From CAWCFV01 sp963794995 (GTDB taxonomy: Bacteria > Actinomycetota > Actinomycetes > JACCUZ01), in assembly GCA_963794995.1 (NCBI GenBank), contig CAWCFV010000002.1, positions 1 through 64,000 on the forward strand: a stretch of DNA of 64,000 nt. Direction: 5' to 3'. The translations under genes and the position numbers were made by a program. Under the pieces are notes generated by a model that saw only the letters and a list, made by a program, of their open reading frames with translations, searched no databases and was not told the DNA's origin. This document shows, piece after piece, positions 27,839 to 36,468 of the stretch; within the stretch, counting starts at the first letter, position 1; every line of letters starts with the position of its first letter.

Positions 27839-28531
27839 ATGCCTGACACTTTTGAGGACGCATCGGAGAGTCCGGGCCGCTTGACGAGGAGGGAGACGCT
27901 CAAGCGCGGTGCCCTGGTGGCCGGCGCCACCGTCTGGGTCGCCCCCGCAGTTCAGTCCCTGGCCCGGCCTGCCTTCGCGAACGCCAGTCCGGAGGAGCCG
28001 CCCGGGGCCTGCTTCGGCTGCCTGACCGGTGGTGGCCAGCTGATCACGGACGGCGAGTGGCGCAACGGCGCGGGGACGTTGATCGACGTCGTCATCCAGT
28101 TCAACTTCGGGCTCAGCCCCATCTGCTGCGACCTCAACCCGGGCACCGAGCTCGAGGTCAACGTCCACAACCCGAAGAAGCTCAACAAGGACCCCCTCGC
28201 CAACTATCACTTCCGGGACCTGATGGTGACATGCACCCGCGATGGCGATCCGACGCCTCCGAAGGCGTGCGCCAACCGCTTCACCGGCACCATCGCTGAC
28301 GGTCACGGCAACTTCCTCGACTTCTCCTTCGCCGACTACGGCGAGCCGGGCAAGGACGTCGACACCGTCTACCTGAAGATCTACGACGCGGCCGGGACGG
28401 TGGCCGTGGCCGACGGGAAGCTTACCCATGGGAACCTGCAAGCCCACCTCGACCTGGGCCCACGCGGTACCCTTCAGCCCGACATGCCCAAGGTCAAGCC
28501 GATCTGCAACTGCGACGGTGCACCTGCCTGA
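27839..28531 (+). CDS. Tat-type exported protein of unknown function
   Basis: The 230-residue protein starts with a long twin-arginine-like signal (LTRRETLKRGALVAGATVWVAPAVQSLARPAFA), with cleavage expected near residue 48. The mature part begins GACFGCLTGGGQLI. It continues with INFNF-like strands (VVIQFNFGLSPICCDL), ANYHFRDLMVTCTRDGD and ends in VKPICNCDGAPA. At least eight cysteines suggest disulfides. The alternating strands suggest a beta-sandwich similar to post-COAP-type proteins, but no family is certain. ATG 27839 is preceded by GGAGAGCGATC. It stands alone with a 235-base upstream region. Function not known. Confidence 0.72.
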   Translation: MPDTFEDASESPGRLTRRETLKRGALVAGATVWVAPAVQSLARPAFANASPEEPPGACFGCLTGGGQLITDGEWRNGAGTLIDVVIQFNFGLSPICCDLNPGTELEVNVHNPKKLNKDPLANYHFRDLMVTCTRDGDPTPPKACANRFTGTIADGHGNFLDFSFADYGEPGKDVDTVYLKIYDAAGTVAVADGKLTHGNLQAHLDLGPRGTLQPDMPKVKPICNCDGAPA

Positions 28532-29172
28532 CCGCCTCTGCGCGACGGGCGGCAGATCCGGTCCGGACTTCGCCAGAACGCGCTGCGCCGGGGAGGTGCC
28601 GAGTCGGCGGCTGGCCCGGTCAGGGATTGCCGATTGTCCCGCGGCGACGGGCCGCTCACTGACACCCTGGTCGCATGGGGGAGTTGACCGTCTGCCTGGC
28701 CGGAGGTCTGCTGCACACCTTTGTCGACGAGGTCGTGGGCGGCGAAACAGGTAACCCGTCGAACGGTCAGCGGACGTCGTGGTTCTGTCACGACGGAAGC
28801 CTCGTGGTCGGCGACCGATTTGTCGTGATCCTGACGCAGATCGACATCGATCGCCGGCGACGGCACGCCGTCCACGTCGCTGGCCGGGTCGAGCTCGCCA
28901 CCTATTCCGGGCCGGAGTGGCACTCGGCCCGCTGGGTGGGTGAGATCGGCACTCGGCGGGACGTCCGGCGAGGTTGTCTGGGGCCACCGTCTCACCGCGC
29001 CCTTCGCCGACCTGCTTCCCGGCCCGCGAGGACGGGGCCTGGACATGTCAGTCTCTCGCGACCGGCGCCTGGTCCCCCGCCGGTAGGAGCGCCGGTGCAT
29101 GCGCGTCCTTGCCGGGGGCGACCGGCCCGGTGTGACACGACCGTCGGATCTCTGCGTGAGACTGTCCCCCGT
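28532..29172. other. stretch without a confident gene
   Basis: A plus-strand frame from 28675 (207 codons, GELTVCLAGGLLHTFVDEVVGG) and an overlapping minus-strand frame (29100-28474) are both open. Neither has a ribosome-binding site, and both become Arg/Pro-rich. The plus frame runs through the manganese riboswitch, so at most its first ~100 codons could be real. No repeats or RNA genes were recognised here. The stretch probably holds the promoter of terC. Confidence 0.4.
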
Positions 29173-29296
29173 GGAGGGGAGTATTCCTTCGCGGCCTCGT
29201 CGTCATCACGGGTGTCCCTCGGGACGCCCCGGTGGGGCCGGTCCCGCCTGACGCGGGCTAAAGACCTCCGGCCGCAGCAACCCATGCCGGAGGTCT
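29173..29296 (+). promoter_or_regulatory. yybP-ykoY-type manganese riboswitch with Shine-Dalgarno-blocking hairpin
   Basis: The aptamer has the diagnostic pieces in order: GGAGG-GGAGTA at 29173-29183, CGTCA at 29201-29205, CCTGACG at 29247-29253 and AGA-CCTCC at 29262-29269. P1 pairs 29173-29177 with 29265-29269. A competing perfect 11-bp stem pairs 29262-29272 with 29286-29296 and buries GGAGG (29289-29293), the Shine-Dalgarno of terC, whose TTG is at 29302. The layout fits a translational ON switch: Mn2+ stabilises P1 and frees the ribosome-binding site. The family is known upstream of terC and mntP exporters. Confidence 0.82.
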
Positions 29297-29301
29297 GACC
29301 C

Positions 29302-30306
29302 TTGAACGTGCCCACCTGGCTGTGGATCGGCAGCATCATCTGCTGGTCGGTCTGCTGGCGGTCGACGTGCTCGTCATCGGCCGACGGCCGCACGAGCCGA
29401 CCGTGCGGGAGTCCAGCGGGGCCATCGCCTTCTTCGTCAGGCTCGCGGTCGTCTTCGGGCTGGGGGTCTTGTACTTCTCGGGTCCTCGCTACGCAGGGGA
29501 GTTCTACGCGGGCTGGCTCACCGAGTACAGCCTCACGATCGACAACCTGTTCGTGTTCGTCATCATCATGGGCAAGTTCAGCGTGCCCCGGCAGTACCAG
29601 CAGACCGCGCTGCTGGTCGGGATCATCCTGGCGCTGGTGATGCGCGGCATTTTCATCGCGGTGGGTGCGGCCGCGATCCAGAACTTCAGCCGGGTCTTCT
29701 ACATCTTCGGCGCGTTCCTCATCTACACGGCGGTCAAGCTGGCGACCCAGGGTGAGTCGGGGGAGGAGGACTTCGAGGAGAACCGGCTGCTCAAGTGGGT
29801 CGAGCGCCGCTTCCCCGTCCACCAGCGAGTGGCACGGCGTGCACCTGACGGCCCGGGTGGCCGGCAAGAAGGTGATCACGCCGATGCTCATCGTGATCCT
29901 CGCGCTGGGCACGACCGACCTGCTGTTCGCCCTGGACTCCATCCCGGCGATCTACGGGCTCACCAAGGAGCCGTACCTCGTCTTCTCGGCCAACGTCTTC
30001 GCCCTCATGGGGCTGCGCCAGCTCTACTTCCTCATCGGCGGCCTGCTGGAGCGGCTGGTCTACCTCAGCCTGGGGCTGTCGGTGGTCCTCGGGTTCATCG
30101 GGGTGAAGCTGGTCATGGAGGCCCTGCACGAGAACGAGCTGCCGTTCATCAACGGCGGCGAGCACATCGACGCGGTCCCGGAGATCCCGATCTGGCTGTC
30201 GCTGCTGATCATCCTCGGGACCCTGGCCGTCACCACCGTGGCCAGCCTGCTCAAGGTGCGGCGCGACCCCTCCGCCACCAGGACGACCCGCCGGCCTGGG
30301 GCCGGC
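29302..30306 (+). CDS. terC: TerC-family integral membrane protein, probably Mn2+ exporter; two frameshifts
   Basis: TerC/Alx proteins are nine-helix membrane proteins linked to manganese export. TTG 29302 (after GGAGG) gives NVPTWLWIGS. The frame then shifts near 29335 to LLVGLLAVDVLVIGRRPHEP and LTIDNLFVFVIIMGKFSVP, which holds the conserved acidic metal-site motif (TIDNLF). At about 29820 it returns to VITPMLIVILALGTTDLLFALDSIPAIYG, the second acidic motif (DLLFALDSIP). SVVLGFIGVKLVMEAL and the last helix near 30250 complete the family. No stop is found: the frame stays open into the next permease. The true end is likely within 30280-30310. Riboswitch control matches the manganese role. 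Confidence 0.83.
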
Positions 30307-30355
30307 GAGGGACCGGTCGGAGCACGGTACCCTCGTCCCGCACCAGTTTCGCTTT

Positions 30356-30374
30356 CTCCACCGACAAGGTGGAG
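30356..30374 (+). other. 7-bp hairpin between terC and the permease gene
   Basis: CTCCACC (30356-30362) and GGTGGAG (30368-30374) enclose a GACAA loop. The hairpin stands about 20 bases before the GGAGGAC ribosome-binding site of the next gene. It could be a weak terminator, an attenuator or part of a structured leader. No known riboswitch class is recognised. Confidence 0.4.
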
Positions 30375-30405
30375 GACCCCTCAGAGCCGGCCAGGAGGAC
30401 CTCGC

Positions 30406-31422
30406 GTGGATCCGAGCTGGTGGGCGGTGGCCATCGCCGGCCTCCTCGTCGGCTTCGTCGTCGGGCTGACCGGCATGGGCGGCGGCGCGCTGATGACCCC
30501 GGTGATGATCCTGGTCTTCGGGGTCGCTCCGCTGGCCGCCGTCTCCAGCGACCTGGTCGCCTCCATGGTGATGAAGCCGGTCGGGGGAGCGGTGCACCTC
30601 CGTCGCGGCACCGTGAACCGGGACCTGGTCAAGTGGCTGGTGATCGGGTCGGTCCCGTCGGCGTTCCTCGGCGTCCTCGTGCTGCGCTCGATCGGCGGCG
30701 GCGAGGAGACCCAGGCCGTGGTGAAGACCAGCCTCGGCGTCGCCCTGCTCTTCGCGGCCGGCTCGATGGTCGTCAAGGCCCTGCTCGACCTGCGCAAGCG
30801 CCAGCAACTGATGGCCGCCGTGGCGGCCGGCCAGGTCGTCGAGGTCCCGGTCGAGAGCGTCGTCGTGCGCCCGCTGCCCACCCTGCTGACCGGCATCCTC
30901 GGCGGCCTGGTCGTCGGCATGACCTCGGTGGGCTCCGGCTCGCTGATGATCGTCGCCCTGCTGCTGCTCTACCCGAGCATCCGCGCCGGCCAGCTGGTCG
31001 GCACCGACCTGGTGCAGGCGGTGCCGCTGGTGGCCTCGGCCTCCCTCGGGCACCTGATCTTCGGCGACTTCCAGCTCGGCCTCACCGCGTCGCTGCTGAT
31101 CGGGGCCCTGCCCGGGGTCTACGTCGGCGCCCGGGTGTCCAGCTCGGCACCCAGCGGCATCGTGCGGCGCGCGCTGGTGGTCGTGCTGCTCGCCTCCGGG
31201 CTCAAGCTGCTCGACGCCGGGACGCTCACCCTGGTGGTCGTGCTCGCTGACCGTGGCCGTCGTCGGCACGCTGCTCTGGGCGACCGTGTACCGCCGGACC
31301 GCGCCGGAGCCGGTCGGCGCACCGCCGACCGCCCTGGTCGGGGCCGCCGTCACCGGCCGGTTCCGGCGGCGTCGAAGGCCGCACGCGCGGACGACCGCGG
31401 CCCGACGCGGACCCGGCGCTGA
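30406..31422 (+). CDS. TauE/SafE (TSUP) family permease
   Basis: This is an eight-helix permease of the TSUP family, which moves sulfite, sulfonates or other small anions. GTG 30406 is preceded by CAGGAGGACCTCGC. The two inverted repeats begin with the family hallmarks GLTGMGGGALMTPVMILVFGVAPLAAVSSDL and GMTSVGSGSLMIVALLLLYPSIRAGQLVGTDL. A cytoplasmic loop (LLDLRKRQQLMAAVAAGQVV) separates them. Near 31243 one extra base shifts the last helix (VAVVGTLLWATVY) to another frame, so the stop given is only the formal one. The substrate is unknown; sulfite would fit the sulfur-rich neighbourhood but is not proven. Confidence 0.83.
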   Translation: MDPSWWAVAIAGLLVGFVVGLTGMGGGALMTPVMILVFGVAPLAAVSSDLVASMVMKPVGGAVHLRRGTVNRDLVKWLVIGSVPSAFLGVLVLRSIGGGEETQAVVKTSLGVALLFAAGSMVVKALLDLRKRQQLMAAVAAGQVVEVPVESVVVRPLPTLLTGILGGLVVGMTSVGSGSLMIVALLLLYPSIRAGQLVGTDLVQAVPLVASASLGHLIFGDFQLGLTASLLIGALPGVYVGARVSSSAPSGIVRRALVVVLLASGLKLLDAGTLTLVVVLADRGRRRHAALGDRVPPDRAGAGRRTADRPGRGRRHRPVPAASKAARADDRGPTRTRR

Positions 31423-31583
31423 GCGACCCGGACTACGGCGAACGTCCGATATCTGCGCCGCGGCATCCGGGAGTAGGTTCCGGGCACCGCGCATCGGGGC
31501 CACGTCCTGGCGCGCCGGCCGGCCGAGGTCGTCAACCCCCCCGATGGCCTCGGTCGAGCCGTCGGTGCGCCGTGCGGTGACAC

Positions 31584-31619
31584 GGTGCCGGACCCGGCCG
31601 CTGGGCCGGGTCCGGCACC
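31584..31619. terminator. strong bidirectional hairpin terminator
   Basis: A perfect 16-bp stem (31584-31599 with 31604-31619) encloses a GCTG loop. It lies between the convergent permease gene and the MBL hydrolase gene, 20 bases after the stop of the latter. No T-run follows. The length and position make it a convincing shared terminator. Confidence 0.8.
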
Positions 31620-31638
31620 GGCCGGCGCCGGCCGGCGC

Positions 31639-32322
31639 TCACCAGCCGCGGGACCGCCACTCGGGCAGGGACGGCCACGCTCGGCGCCCAGCGTCGAGTC
31701 GTCGCCGTGGCCCGGGTAGAACCACGTCGAGTCGGGCAGCCGCGCGAACACCCGGGCCTCGAGGTCGTCCATCAGCGAGGCGAACTCCGCCGGGCCGGCG
31801 GTCTTCCCCGGCCCGCCCGGGAACAGGGAGTCGCCGGTGAACAGATGGTGGGTGCCGGCCGGCTCCTCCAGCAGCAGCGCCACCGACCCGGGGGTGTGCC
31901 CGCGCAGCCCGATGACCGTCAGGGAGCAGCTCGCCGAGGACCACGGTGTCGCCGTCGTCCAGGAGCTCGTCGGTGGCGACCGGGATCTGCGCTGCGTCCG
32001 CGCGGCCCGCCGCCGTGCGCGCCCCGGTGCGTTCCACGACCTCCGCGAGGGCCTGCCAGTGGTCCCGGTGGCTGTGGGTGGTGACCACCCGCTCCAGCCC
32101 GCCGTCGCCCAGGACGCCGGCCAGGGTGGCCGCGTCGTCCGCCGCGTCGACCAGCAGCCGTCGCCCGCTGGCCACGCACTCGAGCAGGTAGGCGTTGTTC
32201 TGCATCGGGCCGACGCAGACCTTGGTCACCCGCAGGCCGCCCGACTCGCGGACCGCAGGCGGGTCACCGGGCGAGACGTGACCGGTGTAGTCGGGCAGCG
32301 GGGCATCGCGGCTGGTCGGCAC
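31639..32322 (-). CDS. metallo-beta-lactamase-fold hydrolase, frameshifted
   Basis: This is a glyoxalase-II-like MBL hydrolase of about 227 residues. GTG 32322 leads to VTKVCVGPMQNNAYLLEC. The zinc motif is TTHSHRDH (H-x-H-x-D-H). VVLGE is then followed in a second frame (change near 31920) by LRGHTPGSVALLLEE, FTGDSLFPGGPGKTA (zinc-ligand D) and WFYPGHGDDSTLG (last zinc His). Near 31680 it returns to the first frame (LPEWRSRGW). All metal ligands are present. In many actinobacteria an MBL gene of this kind sits next to uvrA, so this is probably part of the old uvrB-uvrA core. The substrate is likely a thioester, but this is unproven. Confidence 0.78.
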   Translation of the reverse strand: MPTSRDAPLPDYTGHVSPGDPPAVRESGGLRVTKVCVGPMQNNAYLLECVASGRRLLVDAADDAATLAGVLGDGGLERVVTTHSHRDHWQALAEVVERTGARTAAGRADAAQIPVATDELLDDGDTVVLGELLPDGHRAARAHPRVGGAAAGGAGRHPPSVHRRLPVPGRAGEDRRPGGVRLADGRPRGPGVRAAARLDVVLPGPRRRLDAGRRAWPSLPEWRSRGW

Positions 32323-32347
32323 CCCGGCACGATACGTCGCGCCTCGG

Positions 32348-32940
32348 TCAGGCCTGGTCGACGGCGTCCACGTCGTCGATCCGGTCGGGACCGGGCCGCG
32401 CGGCGGCCGGGGCCACCTGGTGCGCGGCCGCCCACCGGCGCAGCGCGGCGCCGCCCGCCACGAGCGTGGCACCGGTGACCACCGTCTGGGTGATCGGCAC
32501 GGACGGCCCGGTGCGCGGGAGGGTCCCCCCTGCGGTCCCGGACGACCCCGTCTTGGTGCCGCCGACGGCCACGTCCGGTGTGCCGGACGTGGCGGAGGTT
32601 GTGGGGGTGCCGGTCTTGCTCGGCAGCACCTCGACGGAGGGCGACGGCGACGGGGTCGTGCTCGCGACCCCCGGCGGTGTCGTCTGGGGCGGGGTCGTGG
32701 TCTGCGGCGGGGTCGTGGTCTGCGGCGGTGTCGTGGTCGTGGGTGCGGTGGTGGTGTGGTCTGGGGCGGCGTCGTCTCGGTCGGAGGCGCGGAGACCGCC
32801 ACCGCGGCGCCGGCGGCCCGGAGGTCCACCACCTGCAGGGTGGGCACGGCCCACGCCACCGCGGCCGCGCCGGCCAGCGCACCGCGGCCGAGGACCGCCC
32901 GACGGCCCAGCTCGGGACGCCTGTCCTGCGTGCTGGTCAT
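32348..32940 (-). CDS. Tat-exported LPXTG-type wall protein with Thr-Pro repeats, frameshifted
   Basis: ATG 32940 begins a twin-arginine-like signal (GRRAVLGRGALAGAAAVAWAVPTLQVVDL). A low-complexity stalk of TTTPPQ units follows. The C-terminus has LPRTG followed by a hydrophobic helix (ITQTVVTGATLVAGGAALRRW), a sortase-type anchor, although the tail after it is unusually long (about 30 residues). The stalk and anchor lie in another frame from the signal, with the change near 32755. The stalk region is made of 18-base tandem units (32685-32740), prone to slippage and to assembly error. No folded domain is visible, so it may be a spacer or a decorated wall protein. Confidence 0.62.
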
Positions 32941-33138
32941 GCGCCACCCCCTCGCCCCGCTGGTCGTGACCCGCTCCTGCTTACGGACTGTAGGCGCACG
33001 AACGCGAAAGTGACAGGGGTAGACCTGCGACATCTGCTGTCTTGTCCGCCGTCGCCGGGCATGTCCTCTCGCCGACGTCCTCCGTTCGACCGATGCTCGG
33101 CGACTGCCTGATCTTGCTACTGTCCGCGCGCGAGGACT

Positions 33139-33423
33139 GTGGGCGAGGACGGGCGGGAACGCGAGATGGTGGGCGACGGTGAGCTCGACCCGCGCAGCGG
33201 CTTCCTGCGGGACATGGCCGCGCAGTCCGCGCGGGCCCGCGAGTTCGACCGCCGGATGCGCTGGCTCTGGCTGCGCCGGGACCTCGAAGGCGACCCGGTC
33301 CTGCCGGTGCTGCCCGAGCCGGTGACCGCGGCCGTGGAGCCGGGTCCCGAGGTCATCGACCTGCGCGCGGCGCCGGAGGTCAGCGCCAGCGAGGGGCCGG
33401 CGGTACCTCACCAGCGACACTGA
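33139..33423 (+). CDS. small hypothetical protein
   Basis: This 94-codon frame starts at GTG 33139 (GAGGA close upstream) or at ATG 33166. It has a charged helix (FLRDMAAQSARAREFDRRMRWLWLRRDLEGD) and then a Pro/Val-rich tail. No signal or membrane segment is seen. It overlaps the end of the opposite gene by 44 bases. No family is recognised; it may be a lineage-specific actinobacterial protein. Confidence 0.4.
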   Translation: MGEDGREREMVGDGELDPRSGFLRDMAAQSARAREFDRRMRWLWLRRDLEGDPVLPVLPEPVTAAVEPGPEVIDLRAAPEVSASEGPAVPHQRH

Positions 33424-34120
33424 GCCGCAGCCCGCGGCCGGGGGAGCGCCCGGTCAGCCAGGCCGCCAGGTCGGTCGTCGACCCGGCCAGCTCCGGCCCC
33501 TGCGCTGCGACCTCCCAGCTGGCGTCCCGGTCGGTGGCCACCAGCGTGCCCACCGGGCAGTCGCGGGCGTCCCGGAAGAGCCCCGCCAGCTGGTCCAGCG
33601 TCCGGCCGGCGAACGCGGGGTCCCAGTCGTCCGGGCCGTAGCCCGCGTCCAGGTCGACGTGGTGGATCTCCACCTCACGGGTCCGCAGCATGGGGATCTC
33701 CCAGCCGAACGCCGAGGCGCCCGACCGCATGCTCACCTCCCGCTCCTGCGCTTCGCGCGGGAAGTCGGCGAACGCCGCGAGCAGCCGGTCGGCCGACTCG
33801 GCGACGTCGAGCCGGAGGTCGCCGAGGTGCCGGTGAGCGCCCTCCTCGATGGCGGCGTCGCGCTCCTCGTCACCGCCCGGGTACATCGGCCGGCCGTCGC
33901 CGGTGACCGCGGCCAGCACCAGGTTGGTCAGCCCGTCGGCGTTGCGTGCCACGTGGGTGAGCACGTGCCCCCGGGTCCAGCCCGGCAGCAGTGACGGCTC
34001 CCGGCAGGCGTCGTCGGTGAGCGAGTCGACGCCGGCCAGGAGCCGGTCGGTGGCTGCGGCCATCTCGTCCAGCGCGGACTGCAGGTCGCGCTCGGTCGGC
34101 TGGTCGGGGGGATCTGTCAC
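33380..34120 (-). CDS. maleylpyruvate isomerase / DinB-type mycothiol-dependent protein
   Basis: The 246-residue protein has the MDMPI N-terminal four-helix domain: MAAATDRLLAGVDSLTDDACREPSLLPGWTRGHVLTHVARNADGLTNLV. It contains the metal-binding His in GHVLTHVARN, and the second and third metal ligands in REVEIHHVDLDAGY. A small SCP2-like C-terminal part follows (GTLVATDRDASWEV to AGEVPPAP). Family members use mycothiol as cofactor in actinobacteria, for example in maleylpyruvate isomerisation. Here no gentisate pathway genes are near, so it may be a general thiol-dependent enzyme. GTG 34120 begins the domain directly. The gene is intact. Confidence 0.83.
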   Translation of the reverse strand: MTDPPDQPTERDLQSALDEMAAATDRLLAGVDSLTDDACREPSLLPGWTRGHVLTHVARNADGLTNLVLAAVTGDGRPMYPGGDEERDAAIEEGAHRHLGDLRLDVAESADRLLAAFADFPREAQEREVSMRSGASAFGWEIPMLRTREVEIHHVDLDAGYGPDDWDPAFAGRTLDQLAGLFRDARDCPVGTLVATDRDASWEVAAQGPELAGSTTDLAAWLTGRSPGRGLRLSVAGEVPPAPRWR

Positions 34121-34172
34121 AGGTACCGACGGTAGCGGCGACGGCGGCAGCAGCGGCGGGAGCGAGGCCGCG

Positions 34173-34445
34173 TCAGGCGTCGGTCTGGGCGGCGCGCTGG
34201 CGGGTCGTCGCCAGCAGGACCACGCCGAGCAGGAGCACGGCGAGCCCGATGCCGAGGATCGCGAAGTCGAAGCCGGTGTTCGGCAGGCCGGAGCCGCTGC
34301 CACCCACGCCACCGGTCTTCACCCCGCCCACACCGGAGTCGTCGGTGCCGCCGGGCGGGTAGTTCGCGGCGGTGGCCGGGGCCACCGTGAACAGGAGCAG
34401 CGTGACCACGGTCGTGGTCAGGGCTGCGATACGTCGGGCAATCAT
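34173..34445 (-). CDS. small LPXTG-anchored surface protein
   Basis: The 90-residue product has a Sec signal (MIARRIAALTTTVVTLLLFTVAPATA), a 30-residue Gly-rich mature part (DDSGVGGVKTGGVGGSGSG), and LPNTG with a hydrophobic helix (FAILGIGLAVLLLGVVLL) and an Arg-containing tail. It is therefore a typical sortase substrate. The exposed part after processing would be only about 35 residues. ATG 34445 follows GAGGGGGGACCTC. It lies between the isomerase and the DUF4012 gene. No sortase gene is in the window. Confidence 0.78.
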   Translation of the reverse strand: MIARRIAALTTTVVTLLLFTVAPATAANYPPGGTDDSGVGGVKTGGVGGSGSGLPNTGFDFAILGIGLAVLLLGVVLLATTRQRAAQTDA

Positions 34446-34528
34446 GAGGTCCCCCCTCGGGAAGGTGCTGGTCGATGGTGACATGCAGGTAGAGAGAAGG
34501 TCAACGGAGAGTAATCCGGATGGCTGGG

Positions 34529-36298
34529 TCAGGTCGCACAGGGCCCCCCGGTGATCACTGTGCGTTGATCTCGCACCAAGGGTTGCACGGAGACCAGGGG
34601 CTGCTCCGGGCGGGCCGGCTCGGCCAGGTCGAGGACCACCGTGCGCCGCTGCCCGGCGGCGAGGTCGACGGTGAACGCCGTCACGGTCTGCCCCCTCTCC
34701 TGTCCCCGGCGGACCCGCATCGGGCCCCGGTCGATCTCGCCCCCCAGCAGCCGGGACCCGGCCGTGGAGAACACCGAGACGAGAAGCCGGTTGGTCCCCT
34801 TCGGGATCGCCCGGCCGTCCCTCGGCAGGTCCACGTTTCCCAGCACGTACGCCGGCAACCCTGAGCGGGGTGCCCGGTTGGTGACGGTGAGCGTCACCCG
34901 GGTGCGGCGGGTGCCGTCGCGGCAGGGCCCCAGCTCCCAGCGGACCGTGCGGGCGAGGTAGTAGTCCAGCTTGTTCGCCGCGCCGTTGTTCACCACCACC
35001 TCCAGCCGCGGGGCCCGGGTCCGGTCCGGTGCGCCGCTGATCGTGGTGCCCGCCAGGTCGCGCTGCTCGGCAGCGCGCGCGCTGAACAGCAGCACCCGGC
35101 CCTCGTCGACGCCGTCGGCCAGCGCGCCGGCGACCTCGGCCGGGTCGTTGTCCTCGTCGAGCAGCTGCCGGACGACGGTCGCGCCGATGTCGGCGAGCAG
35201 CTCGTCGCGCTCCACGTCCGCCTCGAAGGTCGGGTAGCGGCGGTAGACGTCGCGCATGACGAAGTCGGCGGTGGTCCGGCCGGTGAGCCGGGTGCCGTCG
35301 GGCAGCCGCACCGGCGAGGTCGCGCCGACCAGCGAGCCCAGCACGACCGGGTCGAGGGCCAGCACCCCGTCGAGCCGCTCGTCGAACTGCCGCTCCCACA
35401 GCTCCAGCCAGATCTGCGCGGCGTAGGGGAAGTACGGGCTCATGTTGGCGTTGACCCACAGCGCCGGGTCGTCGCCGTAGAGGCCGGCGAAGTCGGGCCC
35501 GAGGTCGACCGGCAGCCGGTCGGCGCCGCGCAGGCGGCTGTTCGGCCCGATCTCGCGCACGCTGACCCGGCCCCCGTCGGCCACGACGACGCCGTACGCG
35601 CCGAGGATGCCGCCGGTGCCGCGGGCCTCCGCCGGGTTCTGCACCGCCAGCAGGTAGGTGCGCGGCCCGTCCACGCCGAGCATCGGGGGGACCAGCCGGA
35701 CGGTGCGCATGCCGAGCTCGACCGTGCCGGTCAGGTCGGCCAGCTGGGCTCGTAGGTCGCGCACCCCGCCGCCGACCGGCCACAGCAGCGGGCCGTCGAC
35801 GGCCTCGGTGCGGCGCTGCAGGCGGGCCAGCCGGGCGTGCGCCCGCTGCAGCACCGGCATGGTCGCGGAGACCGCCCCCAGGTCGGTGCCGCCCCGGCCG
35901 AGGACCGCCGAGAGGTCGAAGGTCTCCGCGGCGTCGGCCAGCGGCGGCAGGACCGACCGGGTCACCGAGTCGGCCGTCGCGGCGACGCTGGTCACGGCGC
36001 GGGTGGTCCGGCCGAGCAGGGGCAGCGCCCCGACGGCCGACCACACCGGGTCGGCGGTGAGGCTGCGCGCGCGCGCCGTCCGGCGCGCCGCCGCGTCGAG
36101 TGCGACCCGCGCGGCGGCCGGGTTGCCGGTCCGGACCGCCTCCTGGGCGAGGTCGAGGTGCTCCCGGGCGCTGGTCAGGTGCTCCTGGACGGTGAGCCCA
36201 CGGACCAGCAGCCAGGCCGCGGCCAGCAGGAGGAGACCCGCGGCGCCGGCCGTCCATCGCCGTAGACGCCGAGAGCGCCACGACGAGTCAGCCCCCAC
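34529..36298 (-). CDS. DUF4012 membrane-anchored protein
   Basis: The 589-residue protein has a single N-terminal membrane segment (AAGLLLLAAAWLLVRGL) and then an extracytoplasmic helical part (HLDLAQEAVRTGNPAAARVAL). The DUF4012 core is recognised by TYLLAVQNPAEARGTGGILGAYGVV and VNANMSPYFPYAAQIWLELWERQ. DUF4012 genes are regularly found in polysaccharide and wall-glycan loci of actinobacteria. Their role is unknown; a resemblance to LytR-CpsA-Psr attachment proteins has been suggested for related folds, which is inference here. GTG 36298 is the start. It diverges from the glycoside-hydrolase-like gene and heads the polysaccharide block. Confidence 0.84.
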   Translation of the reverse strand: MGADSSWRSRRLRRWTAGAAGLLLLAAAWLLVRGLTVQEHLTSAREHLDLAQEAVRTGNPAAARVALDAAARRTARARSLTADPVWSAVGALPLLGRTTRAVTSVAATADSVTRSVLPPLADAAETFDLSAVLGRGGTDLGAVSATMPVLQRAHARLARLQRRTEAVDGPLLWPVGGGVRDLRAQLADLTGTVELGMRTVRLVPPMLGVDGPRTYLLAVQNPAEARGTGGILGAYGVVVADGGRVSVREIGPNSRLRGADRLPVDLGPDFAGLYGDDPALWVNANMSPYFPYAAQIWLELWERQFDERLDGVLALDPVVLGSLVGATSPVRLPDGTRLTGRTTADFVMRDVYRRYPTFEADVERDELLADIGATVVRQLLDEDNDPAEVAGALADGVDEGRVLLFSARAAEQRDLAGTTISGAPDRTRAPRLEVVVNNGAANKLDYYLARTVRWELGPCRDGTRRTRVTLTVTNRAPRSGLPAYVLGNVDLPRDGRAIPKGTNRLLVSVFSTAGSRLLGGEIDRGPMRVRRGQERGQTVTAFTVDLAAGQRRTVVLDLAEPARPEQPLVSVQPLVRDQRTVITGGPCAT

Positions 36299-36468
36299 CG
36301 GGCCAGGCTAGTGCGCGGTCGCTGCCGGGTCGGTGCGAAGCGGCCGCGCGGCGCCGGGTCGTGCGCCATCCGGGTGACGCGGCGGGCCCGGCGCTACAGC
36401 ACCTCGCGGCAGGGCGCCGATGGCTACCGGGCAAGAAGCAGAACCGCCCCCCTCGCTCGGAGCACGCG

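Noticed and set aside
28675..29298. 207-codon plus-strand frame before terC
   Set aside because: It runs through the manganese riboswitch and becomes Arg/Pro-rich; there is no ribosome site and no family match.
30300..30405. Second riboswitch before the TSUP permease
   Set aside because: Only a 7-bp hairpin is visible; no conserved core of a known class was found.
32685..32760. Direct repeats as a mobile-element end or VNTR
   Set aside because: They encode the Thr-Pro-Gln stalk of the LPXTG protein and are explained as coding repeats.
33117..33145. Possible leaderless promoter for the small ORF at 33139
   Set aside because: TACTGT is a weak -10 and a GAGGA is present before the GTG, so the arrangement is ambiguous.
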